DNA from: Deltaproteobacteria bacterium
Lineage (GTDB): Bacteria > Desulfobacterota > DSM-4660 > Desulfatiglandales > B25-G16
Length of the DNA stretch: 6,708 bases
Assembly (NCBI GenBank): GCA_019308645.1
Contig: JAFDHR010000125.1
Coordinates: 1 to 6,708 of the forward strand
Direction: 5' to 3'
In this document: one piece after another, positions 1 to 5,404 of the stretch
Position numbering within the stretch: the stretch's first letter is position 1
How the letters are laid out: every line of letters starts with the position of its first letter
Notes under the pieces: generated by a model
Told to the model about the DNA's origin: nothing
The model's input: only the letters and a program-made list of their open reading frames with translations
Database searches by the model: none
Position numbers and translations under genes: made by a program

Positions 1-1131
1 TAAAAATTGCTCTATCCTTAGGAGTCCTTCGGTGATATTTTCAAGGGAGTTTGCATAGGAAAATCTGAGATATCCTTCAGCATTACTTCCAAAATCGATT
101 CCTGGTGCAACACCCACTCCTGCTTTCTCGAGTATCTCAAACGCCAGCTCGTAGGAATTATTGGACAGATGTTTTGCATTAGCGAGGGCATAAAATGCTC
201 CAACAGGATCAATACTGATTCCAAAACCGAGTTCTCTGAGCCTTTTGACTATGTAATGTCTCCTTTGGTCGAATATGGTTCTCATCCTTTCAACATCTTC
301 CTCTGCTCCACTGAGAGCTGCGAGGCCTGCCCACTGGGAGACACTGCTTGCTGAGATAAAAAAGTTTTGTTGCATTTTTTGCATAGGCCTGACAAAGTCT
401 TTTGGTGCAATCACATATCCGAGCCTCCAACCTGTCATGGCATAGAGTTTTGAGAAGCCATTCAAAACAAATGCCTTATCTGTATACTCTAAAATCGTGT
501 GCTCTTTACCTTCATATACCAGGCCATGATATATCTCATCAGAGATGATATATGTCCCAAGATCAGCGATACGTTTCATTCTATCAGCTGAAAGGAGATT
601 TCCGACAGGATTTGAGGGAGAGTTTATAAGGATTCCCTTAGTTTGGGCTGATATCTTTTGGGCAACCTCTTCCGGACGGAATTGAAACCCATCATCCTCT
701 TGAGTATTTACAAATACGCAATTTCCACCAACATAGTTGATAATATTAGGGTAGCACGGATAATACGGATTAGAGACAATAATTGTATCTCCTGATTCCA
801 AGAAAGTCGAAAAGATCAATAGCATCGCCGGCGATGTACCAGATGTGATAATGATCTGCTCAGGGTTTACATTAACAGCATACTTGTCCATGTAATGCTG
901 ACAGATGGCATCTCTCAACTCAGCTATTCCTTGCGAGTGAGTATAGTGGGTTTTTCCTTCTCTGATGGCCTTGATTCCGGCTTCTTTTATACATTGCGGT
1001 GTGTCAAAATCTGGCTCACCTACCTCAAGATGAATGATATCTTGACCCTGCCTTTCAAGGACGCTTGCCCTCTCCAACACATCCATAACAATGAAGGAGC
1101 GAAAATCTATAGCTCTGGATGCAATTTTCAT
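1..1131 (-). CDS. Class I/II PLP-dependent aminotransferase (3' end cut by window)
   Basis: This fold-type I aminotransferase should transfer an amino group between an amino acid and a 2-oxo acid in the cytoplasm, using pyridoxal phosphate. The frame runs unbroken for 377 codons from ATG at 1131 to base 1 and no stop is reached. Families of this kind are about 385-395 residues, so only a few residues are probably missing. Visible landmarks are VGEPDF (37-42), THYTHSQG (61-68), TSGTSPAM (96-103) in the cofactor phosphate-binding region, NPYYPCY (121-127), SPSNPVG with Asn174, SDEIYHGL with Asp198 and Tyr201, and SKLYAMTGWRLGY with the Schiff-base Lys228. LRFSYA supplies Arg356, which normally binds the substrate carboxylate. 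It is the last visible gene of the hisI operon and starts 4 nt after the lipoprotein stop, with only a weak ribosome site. The substrate cannot be read from sequence. It looks AspC-like rather than like a typical HisC, so a histidine role is not claimed. Confidence 0.93.
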   Translation of the reverse strand, partial: MKIASRAIDFRSFIVMDVLERASVLERQGQDIIHLEVGEPDFDTPQCIKEAGIKAIREGKTHYTHSQGIAELRDAICQHYMDKYAVNVNPEQIIITSGTSPAMLLIFSTFLESGDTIIVSNPYYPCYPNIINYVGGNCVFVNTQEDDGFQFRPEEVAQKISAQTKGILINSPSNPVGNLLSADRMKRIADLGTYIISDEIYHGLVYEGKEHTILEYTDKAFVLNGFSKLYAMTGWRLGYVIAPKDFVRPMQKMQQNFFISASSVSQWAGLAALSGAEEDVERMRTIFDQRRHYIVKRLRELGFGISIDPVGAFYALANAKHLSNNSYELAFEILEKAGVGVAPGIDFGSNAEGYLRFSYANSLENITEGLLRIEQFL

Positions 1132-1135
1132 AATC

Positions 1136-1900
1136 TTATTTTATTTTCCCTAATAGGTGTTTTGCCTCAGGAGCAAAGGTATTGGTTTTGTCTAACCTTA
1201 TGGTTTCTTCAAATTGTTCAACAGCAAGAGATGGTTTGTTACGTTTTAGGTAGAGCTTGCCAAGCTCGAAATGGGATCTAGGATCTTTGGGCGCATATCG
1301 TATCGATTCTTTATAGGCGCCTACGGCCTTTTCCCATTCATTCATAGCCTCATAGGTAATTCCAAGGTTATGGAAGGCCCTGCTGAAAGAAGGTTGGCGT
1401 TTTATTGCCTTTAAATAGCTTTCTACAGCCTTTTTATACTCACCTTTTTTATAGTATGCCTGGCCCAGGTTATTATAAGCAAAATGGGGTGTAGAATAAA
1501 CGGGATTTCCAAGGGCCTTTTCAAAGCATGTTATAGCAAGGTCGAACTTAGAAAGAATTAAATATGTATTGCCAAGGTCATTGTAAGCCTCAGAAAAATT
1601 TTGTCTTAGCTCGATCGCCTTTTTAAAATGTGTAATAGACTTGCTGTGCAAATCTATAAATCTGTAGCCAAGGGCTAAATTGTAGTGTATTTCTGGGTTT
1701 TCAGGGTCAAGTTCCTCTGCCTTTAGGAGTTCATTAAGACCAGCTGTAAAATTTCCCTGTGCTAAAAAGGATTTCCCCAGATTTTGCTTTGCCAGGGATT
1801 GCCTCTTTATAAGGGCTTTATCCTTCGCGCAACCAGTCAGGATAACAGCAAAAGAGATAAAAATTAGTGCAATACTTGTGCTTCTAAATGGTTTCCACAT
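1136..1900 (-). CDS. TPR lipoprotein, type IV pilus PilF/PilW-like
   Basis: The protein has 254 residues. A basic start and hydrophobic stretch (about residues 9-21) run into the lipobox LTGC, so lipidation at Cys24 is expected. Ala follows the Cys, with no Asp at +2, which fits an outer-membrane location facing the periplasm. The rest is about six tetratricopeptide repeats (roughly 35-68, 69-102, 103-136, 140-173, 174-207 and 208-241), for example AYNDLGNTYLILSKFDLAI. The slightly longer repeat containing NPVYSTPHFAYNNLG resembles the PilF/PilW/Tgl family, which helps assemble the PilQ secretin of type IV pili. That assignment is inference from pattern; no pilus gene is in the window. A general TPR lipoprotein is the alternative. 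It starts 2 nt after the hisG stop and is probably coupled to it. The ribosome site (AAGG, about 10 nt upstream) lies inside the end of hisG. Confidence 0.88.
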   Translation of the reverse strand: MWKPFRSTSIALIFISFAVILTGCAKDKALIKRQSLAKQNLGKSFLAQGNFTAGLNELLKAEELDPENPEIHYNLALGYRFIDLHSKSITHFKKAIELRQNFSEAYNDLGNTYLILSKFDLAITCFEKALGNPVYSTPHFAYNNLGQAYYKKGEYKKAVESYLKAIKRQPSFSRAFHNLGITYEAMNEWEKAVGAYKESIRYAPKDPRSHFELGKLYLKRNKPSLAVEQFEETIRLDKTNTFAPEAKHLLGKIK

Positions 1901-1902
1901 AG

Positions 1903-2775
1903 TTAAATTACCTTATTTAAAGGATATTCAATTATACCTTTTGCTCCCTGCTTTATTAATTGAGGGATAAGTTTCCTCACCTTTTCTTTATGAATCATTA
2001 CCTCAACCGATACCCAGTTAGATTGAAATAGATTTGCCATAGTTGGAGATGTAATACTCGGAAGCAATGAGATTATACCATCCAACCGTTCCTTGGGTAT
2101 ATTCATCTTTAGGCCTACCATATTTTCAGCCCTTAAGGCCCCTTTGAGGAGTAATGCGATATTCTCTATCTTAGTCCTCTTCCATGGATCTTCCCAGGAT
2201 TTTTTATTTGCGATAAGTATGGTGTTTGATTGCATCAGTTCGTGGATAATCTTCAATCCATGGGCTTTGATAGTGCTACCCGTCTCAGTAACCTCTACAA
2301 TAGCATCTGACAAACCTGCTGTAACCTTGGCCTCTGTTGTTCCCCATGAGAATTCAGTTTTAACATCGATCCCTTTTTGGGCGAAGTATTTTCTGGTAAA
2401 GTTAACTAATTCTGTTGCTATCACTTTACCATTAAGATCAGACAATTTCTTGATGTCGGAGTCAGCAGACACCGCTAAAACCCATCTGGCAGGTCTTTGG
2501 CTCTGCTTGGAATAGATTAAATCAGCAACAATAACAACATCTGATTCATTTTCTTCTTTCCAATCTCTACCAGTAAGGCCTACATCAATAGTTCCGTTTT
2601 CTACATAGGCTGGCATTTCCTGAGCCCTCAGGATTGAGCATGCAAGAGCCTTATCATTTATTTCAGGAAAGTAATTCCGATCGGTGATAGAGATATCCCA
2701 TCCTGATTTTTGAAATAGTTTGATTGTGGCATCCTGTAGGCTTCCCTTTGGTATTCCAAGCTTAAGCAAATTCAT
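1903..2775 (-). CDS. hisG: ATP phosphoribosyltransferase, long form
   Basis: HisG catalyses the first, committed step of histidine synthesis: ATP plus PRPP gives phosphoribosyl-ATP and pyrophosphate. With the start chosen here it has 290 residues, the length of the long form. That form carries its own C-terminal regulatory domain for histidine feedback and needs no HisZ. Landmarks are LGIPKGSLQ (6-14), [13 protein letters not shown] (49-61), VGLTGRDW (65-72) and the family signature region from Glu148 to Thr168 (ending EVTETGST). The C-terminal domain from about 216 contains [14 protein letters not shown]. The signature has Glu161 where the classical pattern has Asp; I believe this variant is common in long-form relatives. 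I chose the ATG at 2775 because the protein then begins [11 protein letters not shown] and an AAAAGG site lies 9 nt upstream. A TTG at 2799 would add eight residues with no support. The gene overlaps hisI by 14 nt, so coupled translation is likely. Confidence 0.97.
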   Translation of the reverse strand: MNLLKLGIPKGSLQDATIKLFQKSGWDISITDRNYFPEINDKALACSILRAQEMPAYVENGTIDVGLTGRDWKEENESDVVIVADLIYSKQSQRPARWVLAVSADSDIKKLSDLNGKVIATELVNFTRKYFAQKGIDVKTEFSWGTTEAKVTAGLSDAIVEVTETGSTIKAHGLKIIHELMQSNTILIANKKSWEDPWKRTKIENIALLLKGALRAENMVGLKMNIPKERLDGIISLLPSITSPTMANLFQSNWVSVEVMIHKEKVRKLIPQLIKQGAKGIIEYPLNKVI

Positions 2776-3151
2776 TTTTATATACCTTTTCTGGATCAAA
2801 TATTTTTTCCCCTATGATAGTTTCTTCTCCGTTATTGTCAACTTTGTTATGGAAGCAGCTCTCATATCCAAGATGGCAGGCGGCTCCCCCTCTCTGCTCT
2901 ATCTTGAGTAGGATAGTATCATAGTCACAGTCCACAATAATTTCTTTCACTATCTGGATATTTCCCGAGGTTTCCCCTTTATGCCAGATTTCTCTACGTG
3001 TGCGACTCCAGTAATGGGCCTCTCCAGTCTGGAGAGTGAGTCTCCACGCATGGCTATTCATATAGGCCAGCATTAAAACCTTTCCAGATTTAAAATCCTG
3101 TGCAATGGCTGGCAAAATACCATCACCTTTTTTAAAATCTAATTCGACCAT
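2762..3151 (-). CDS. hisI: Phosphoribosyl-AMP cyclohydrolase, single domain
   Basis: HisI opens the adenine ring of phosphoribosyl-AMP, the third step of histidine synthesis, as a cytoplasmic zinc- and magnesium-dependent enzyme. The 129-residue protein covers the whole cyclohydrolase domain: VLMLAYMN (25-32), HYWSRTR (46-52), WHKGETSGN (56-64) and VDCDYD (73-78). Asp74, Asp76 and Asp78 are the usual Mg ligands; Cys75 with Cys92 and Cys99 (ACHLGYESC) are the expected zinc ligands. There is no HisE pyrophosphohydrolase domain, so step 2 must be encoded elsewhere, unlike the fused HisIE of enterics. It is the first gene of the minus-strand operon; its last 14 nt overlap hisG. The ATG at 3151 has a modest GTGAG-type ribosome site about 4 nt upstream, and the protein begins at the normal position for the family. 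Confidence 0.97.
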   Translation of the reverse strand: MVELDFKKGDGILPAIAQDFKSGKVLMLAYMNSHAWRLTLQTGEAHYWSRTRREIWHKGETSGNIQIVKEIIVDCDYDTILLKIEQRGGAACHLGYESCFHNKVDNNGEETIIGEKIFDPEKVYKNEFA

Positions 3152-3226
3152 ATTCTCACTTTCTGTTTCTAAATCATTAATCGTATTTTGGAATTTAGTT
3201 TCAAGGTTTCATTTTTTCATTTTTTT

Positions 3227-3255
3227 TATATACAAAAGATCTTTTATATTGTCTA
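3227..3255 (-). promoter_or_regulatory. Candidate sigma70 promoter of the hisI operon
   Basis: Reading the minus strand, TAGACA (3255-3250, five of six to TTGACA) is followed after exactly 17 nt by TATATA (3232-3227, four of six to TATAAT). Transcription would start near 3220, leaving a leader of about 70 nt before hisI. The surrounding DNA is very AT-rich, so chance matches are possible. The correct spacing and position just upstream of the first operon gene favour the call. Confidence 0.45.
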
Positions 3256-3279
3256 TACTATAGTATTAAATAATTTAAT
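3234..3279. repeat. Cluster of three AT-rich palindromes
   Basis: Three inverted repeats lie within 46 bp. They are AAAAGATCTTTT (3234-3245, perfect), ATACTATAGTAT (3255-3266, perfect) and ATTAAA-taa-TTTAAT (3265-3279). The first fills the spacer of the candidate hisI promoter and the second touches its -35 box, so they could be operators. In AT-rich DNA short palindromes are frequent, and no known regulator motif was recognised. Confidence 0.4.
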
Positions 3280-3299
3280 AGCATAGGAAATCGCATTTT

Positions 3300-3334
3300 G
3301 GTCGCAGACCCGCCTGCCGGATGGCGGGCAGGTT
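3300..3334. repeat. GC-rich palindromic repeat, copy 1
   Basis: This GC-rich island stands in AT-rich surroundings. On the minus strand it reads ACCTGCCCGCC (3333-3323), eight bases ATCCGGCA, then GGCGGGT (3314-3308), giving a stem of CCCGCC with GGCGGG. An alternative stem pairs CCTGCC with GGCAGG. A small GGTC-gca-GACC hairpin adjoins at 3300-3310. Both arms recur exactly at 5240-5260, with a different loop. It resembles REP-like dispersed palindromes; copy number in the genome is unknown. Confidence 0.7.
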
Positions 3335-3370
3335 AACGCAGGTTTTTTGGATTAAGAAATAAAAATTCTT

Positions 3371-3400
3371 ATCTGCATGTATCTGTGAAGATCTGTGGCA
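3371..3400 (+). repeat. Three tandem ATCTG decamers
   Basis: Three consecutive 10-bp units begin ATCTGCATGT, ATCTGTGAAG and ATCTGTGGCA, each opening with ATCTG and in exact register. Just upstream, TTAAGAA (3352-3358) and TTCTTA (3366-3371) can form a short hairpin. This looks like a dispersed intergenic repeat fragment rather than coding DNA. Its last unit supplies the TGG and CA of the extended -10 box at 3396-3404. Confidence 0.5.
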
Positions 3401-3404
3401 TAAT
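3396..3404 (+). promoter_or_regulatory. Candidate extended -10 promoter for the small ORF and purC
   Basis: TGG followed by CATAAT (five of six to TATAAT) forms an extended -10 element, which can work without a good -35 box; none is visible 16-18 nt upstream. Transcription would begin near 3411, about 15 nt before the small ORF and 95 nt before purC. Support is modest because the region is AT-rich. Confidence 0.3.
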
Positions 3405-3425
3405 TTATTTTATATATTTTTTAAA

Positions 3426-3503
3426 ATGATATTTAAAGGGCGAACTTCGAAACGTGGCACTAATTTCCTGCCTTATGCGGGATATGAATTCAGAGAGGCA
3501 TAA
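3426..3503 (+). CDS. 25-residue small ORF directly upstream of purC
   Basis: An ATG at 3426 opens 25 codons ending in TAA at 3501-3503, only 2 nt before the purC ATG. The peptide begins [11 protein letters not shown] and ends [14 protein letters not shown]. It is basic and aromatic, with no membrane segment and no run of one amino acid as in a classical attenuator leader. I do not recognise it. The stretch is clearly richer in G and C than the DNA just upstream, and its last codons contain the purC ribosome site, so translation of the two could be coupled. Against it, no ribosome site precedes its ATG, although a start close to the 5' end of the transcript is possible from the box at 3396-3404. 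It may be a real microprotein, a regulatory leader, a remnant, or chance. Confidence 0.4.
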   Translation: MIFKGRTSKRGTNFLPYAGYEFREA

Positions 3504-3505
3504 TT

Positions 3506-4399
3506 ATGACAGGAGAAGTAGTAAGGGAAACACATTTTCCCAATTTAAAATTGATTAATAGAGGGAAGGTCAGGGATATCTATGAGGTGGGAGATACCTT
3601 ACTTATAGTTGCTACTGATCGGATGTCGGCCTTTGATGTGGTTATGGATGACCCAATTCCAGATAAGGGAAAGATTTTAACAAAGATATCGCTCTTTTGG
3701 TTTGAAAAAACCTCTTCCATTATTGATAATCATCTCATCACTGCTAATCCAGATGAATATCCTGAATCTTGCAGGCCTTATCAAGATTATCTTCTGGATA
3801 GGAGCATGCTGGTCCATAAAGCAAAGCCTTTTCCAGTAGAATGCATTGTAAGGGGTTATGTTTCAGGTTCCGGTTGGCTTGAGTATCAGGATCGGGGGAC
3901 TATATCAGGGCTCCATCTTCCTGAGAAACTGAAAGAGTCAGATATATTGCCAGAACCGATTTTCACACCATCTACAAAAGCTGAGTCGGGGATACATGAT
4001 GAAAATATTTCCTTTGAGGATGCTGCACATATTGTTGGCGAAGATATAGCCAGACAGCTGCGAAGTATTAGTTTAAAAATATACCAATACGGAAGAGATC
4101 TGGCTGCTAAGAATGGTATCATCATCGCAGATACCAAATTCGAGTTTGGGTTGGTAGATGATAATTTTATGTTGATTGATGAAATATTAACCCCGGATTC
4201 ATCCAGATTCTGGCCCATGGATGGATATATGCCAGGAAGGGCTCAAAAGAGTTTTGACAAACAGTTTTTAAGGGATTACCTTAATAGCCTTGATTGGCCA
4301 AAAAAACCACCCCCACCAAAACTACCAGCAGAAATAATTCAGATCACAAGAGACAAATATCTTGAGGCCCTTGAGAGATTAACAGGGAAAGGCCTGTAA
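3506..4399 (+). CDS. purC: SAICAR synthase (phosphoribosylaminoimidazole-succinocarboxamide synthase)
   Basis: PurC joins aspartate to CAIR using ATP to give SAICAR, a late step of de novo purine synthesis in the cytoplasm. The 297-residue protein is full length for the longer bacterial/yeast-like type. Visible motifs are [13 protein letters not shown] (18-30) forming the ATP-binding start, [12 protein letters not shown] (36-47), [13 protein letters not shown] (112-124), [17 protein letters not shown] (154-170), [10 protein letters not shown] (206-215) and [14 protein letters not shown] (223-236). A proline-rich stretch, [11 protein letters not shown] (264-274), lies in the C-terminal part. 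The ATG at 3506 is supported by AGAGAGG 8 nt upstream and by normal N-terminal spacing to the first motif. It is divergent from the hisI operon and follows a 25-codon ORF by 2 nt. No clear terminator follows; grpE begins 101 nt downstream behind its own promoter. Confidence 0.98.
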   Translation: MTGEVVRETHFPNLKLINRGKVRDIYEVGDTLLIVATDRMSAFDVVMDDPIPDKGKILTKISLFWFEKTSSIIDNHLITANPDEYPESCRPYQDYLLDRSMLVHKAKPFPVECIVRGYVSGSGWLEYQDRGTISGLHLPEKLKESDILPEPIFTPSTKAESGIHDENISFEDAAHIVGEDIARQLRSISLKIYQYGRDLAAKNGIIIADTKFEFGLVDDNFMLIDEILTPDSSRFWPMDGYMPGRAQKSFDKQFLRDYLNSLDWPKKPPPPKLPAEIIQITRDKYLEALERLTGKGL

Positions 4400-4425
4400 G
4401 CCCTCCACTTCTTTTATCACTTCCC

Positions 4426-4454
4426 TTGACAACACCTCTATTGATGCTTAATAT
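4426..4454 (+). promoter_or_regulatory. Sigma70-type promoter of grpE
   Basis: A perfect TTGACA (4426-4431) is followed after 17 nt by TAATAT (4449-4454, four of six to TATAAT). Transcription should start near 4461, about 40 nt before grpE. No CIRCE operator (TTAGCACTC, spacer, GAGTGCTAA) and no sigma32-type CCCCAT -10 box is visible, so control looks housekeeping-like, unless an unrecognised heat-shock factor acts here. Confidence 0.6.
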
Positions 4455-4460
4455 TTTTCA

Positions 4461-4490
4461 TTATTAATCTTTATTATTAATCAATAATAA
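4461..4490 (+). promoter_or_regulatory. AT-only direct repeat and hairpin in the grpE leader
   Basis: TTATTAATC occurs twice (4461-4469 and 4474-4482). TTATTATT (4471-4478) pairs perfectly with AATAATAA (4483-4490) across a four-base loop. The hairpin ends 10 nt before the grpE start, next to its weak ribosome site, so as RNA it could limit translation at low temperature. This role is speculative; the stem is all A-U. Confidence 0.35.
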
Positions 4491-4500
4491 GAGTTCGCAT

Positions 4501-5157
4501 ATGGGTGAAATAGAGATTAAAATAAATGATGAAGATGATAAGGTAAGGGCCTACAAAGAGATGGATAAAGAAGAGGGAAAAAAAGCAGAAGACCTTAAAG
4601 AACAAGATGAAAGCTCCCGCGGGAAGACTAAAGAAAAGAAGGTGAAGAAGATAGAGGAAATGACAAAACGGGAACTCTTGGAAAAGGTAAAAGAAATTGA
4701 GATAAAGGCACAAGAAAATTACGAGCTTTATACGCGAACATATGCTGAAATGGAAAATATCAAAAAAAGAGGAAAGAAAGAGAGAGAGGAACTGGCAAAA
4801 TTCGCAAATGAGTCTCTCATCAAGGAGATTCTCCCAGCTATTGATAGTCTTGAAAAGGCGATATCTCACGCGAACAATGATACTAACCCATCAGGGTTAG
4901 TTAAGGGTCTAGAAATGACATTGGGTGGTCTCATGAAAACACTAACAAAATCAGGCCTTAAAGAGGTTGAGGCAGTAGGAAAACCATTTGACCCCAATTT
5001 TCATGAGGCAATTTCACAACAGATAGATGATAAGGTTGCTCAGGGACATATCTCAATGGAGTTGCAAAAGGGCTACTTGCTCAATGAGCGTTTGATTAGG
5101 CCATCAATGGTTGTGATCTCGCAGGGCAACAGTAAAAGTGAAGTGAAAAGTGTCTAA
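4501..5157 (+). CDS. grpE: GrpE nucleotide exchange factor
   Basis: GrpE is the dimeric cytoplasmic co-chaperone that releases ADP from DnaK and so resets its substrate-binding cycle. The 218-residue protein starts with about 60 very charged, Lys/Glu-rich residues, the usual poorly conserved N-terminus. A long helix for dimer formation follows (about 55-120), with NIKKR at 86-90 standing for the common NFRKR. Next come LIKEILPAIDSLEKA (106-120), the signature PFDPNFHEA (162-170) and the beta domain GYLLNERLIRPSMVVIS (191-207), where Ile199 and Ser202 replace the commoner Leu and Ala. The start at ATG 4501 has only a weak AAGAG-like ribosome site; an internal ATG at 4561 is less likely. dnaK follows on the same strand after a 247-bp gap occupied by a repeat element, and no dnaJ or hrcA is visible. 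Confidence 0.97.
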   Translation: MGEIEIKINDEDDKVRAYKEMDKEEGKKAEDLKEQDESSRGKTKEKKVKKIEEMTKRELLEKVKEIEIKAQENYELYTRTYAEMENIKKRGKKEREELAKFANESLIKEILPAIDSLEKAISHANNDTNPSGLVKGLEMTLGGLMKTLTKSGLKEVEAVGKPFDPNFHEAISQQIDDKVAQGHISMELQKGYLLNERLIRPSMVVISQGNSKSEVKSV

Positions 5158-5192
5158 ACTTAAGAAAATAAATTCTGTTAACGTTAGCTCAT

Positions 5193-5342
5193 TCATAACT
5201 GCTCAGATAGCCACCAAGGCACTAAGACACAAAGGATAGACCTGCCCGCCAAAGGCGGGTAAAGGTTTTGCCCCTTTATTTGAAAAGAAGAATTCTCAAA
5301 TCTTTGTGCCTTTGTGACTTAGTGGCTGAATAGTTACGTTCA
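5193..5342. repeat. Long inverted repeat of CACnAAGn octamers between grpE and dnaK
   Basis: The left arm carries three in-register octamers, CACCAAGG, CACTAAGA and CACAAAGG (5212-5235). The right arm read in reverse carries CACTAAGT, CACAAAGG and CACAAAGA (5324-5301). From AGCC outward to CACAAAG the arms match with four mismatches in about 27 bp. Weaker similarity extends further out: ATAACTGCTCAG on the left against GTAACTATTCAG reversed on the right. The centre (5236-5300) holds a GC-rich hairpin, TTTTGCCCC and an EcoRI-like GAATTC. There is no ORF of note. It looks like a dispersed non-coding palindromic element and would form a large hairpin in any grpE-dnaK transcript. Confidence 0.75.
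5240..5266. repeat. GC-rich palindromic repeat, copy 2
   Basis: ACCTGCCCGCC (5240-5250), a three-base loop AAA, then GGCGGGT (5254-5260) form a stem of at least six G-C pairs. AAAGGT follows and can extend pairing to the outer ACCT with a bulge. Both arms are identical to copy 1 near 3308-3333 (minus strand), but the loop differs. It is nested inside the octamer inverted repeat. No U-run follows directly, so it is not a typical terminator. Confidence 0.7.
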
Positions 5343-5359
5343 TTCATGAATTTCAACAC

Positions 5360-5387
5360 TTTACGCAGTTTTTCAAGATAATAATAT
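5360..5387 (+). promoter_or_regulatory. Weak candidate promoter for dnaK
   Basis: TTTACG (5360-5365, four of six to TTGACA) and TAATAT (5382-5387, four of six) are separated by 16 nt. This could allow dnaK its own transcript downstream of the repeat element, but both boxes are weak. Co-transcription with grpE from the promoter near 4426 is equally possible. Confidence 0.2.
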
Positions 5388-5391
5388 TTGT

Positions 5392-5400
5392 TAAGGAGGA
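5392..5400 (+). promoter_or_regulatory. Strong ribosome binding site of dnaK
   Basis: TAAGGAGGA is an almost complete match to the 16S rRNA anti-Shine-Dalgarno complement and is by far the strongest in the window. Two ATGs follow, at 5402 and 5405. The second gives usable spacing and the conserved [10 protein letters not shown] start, so it decides the dnaK start. Confidence 0.85.
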
Positions 5401-5404
5401 GATG

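Noticed and set aside
895..1281. Plus-strand 128-codon open frame across the aminotransferase/lipoprotein junction
   Set aside because: It is antisense to two well-supported genes and its translation has no recognisable features.
2093..2515. Plus-strand 140-codon open frame
   Set aside because: It is a shadow antisense to conserved hisG sequence, with no independent support.
3020..3045. Perfect CTCTCCAG-t-CTGGAGAG palindrome plus a further TCTCC arm
   Set aside because: It lies inside hisI where it encodes family-typical residues around [10 protein letters not shown]; more likely a coding coincidence than an attenuator.
3455..3471. Sigma54-like TGGCAC followed by TGC before purC
   Set aside because: The GG and GC elements are 12 nt apart rather than the required 10, and the site lies inside the small ORF.
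4615..4624. TCCCGCGGGA palindrome in grpE
   Set aside because: Short, within the coding frame of the charged N-terminal region, with no repeat elsewhere in the window.
4477..4869. Minus-strand 130-codon hydrophobic open frame
   Set aside because: It is the antisense image of the Lys/Glu-rich grpE start; complementing A-rich codons gives Phe/Leu-rich false membrane proteins.
5240..5275. GC hairpin as intrinsic terminator of grpE
   Set aside because: The stem is followed by TAAAGG rather than a T-run, the TTTT comes late and is followed by GCCCC.
5346..5381. Eleven-codon ATG frame between the repeat element and dnaK
   Set aside because: Very short, no ribosome site, AT-rich and no recognisable peptide.
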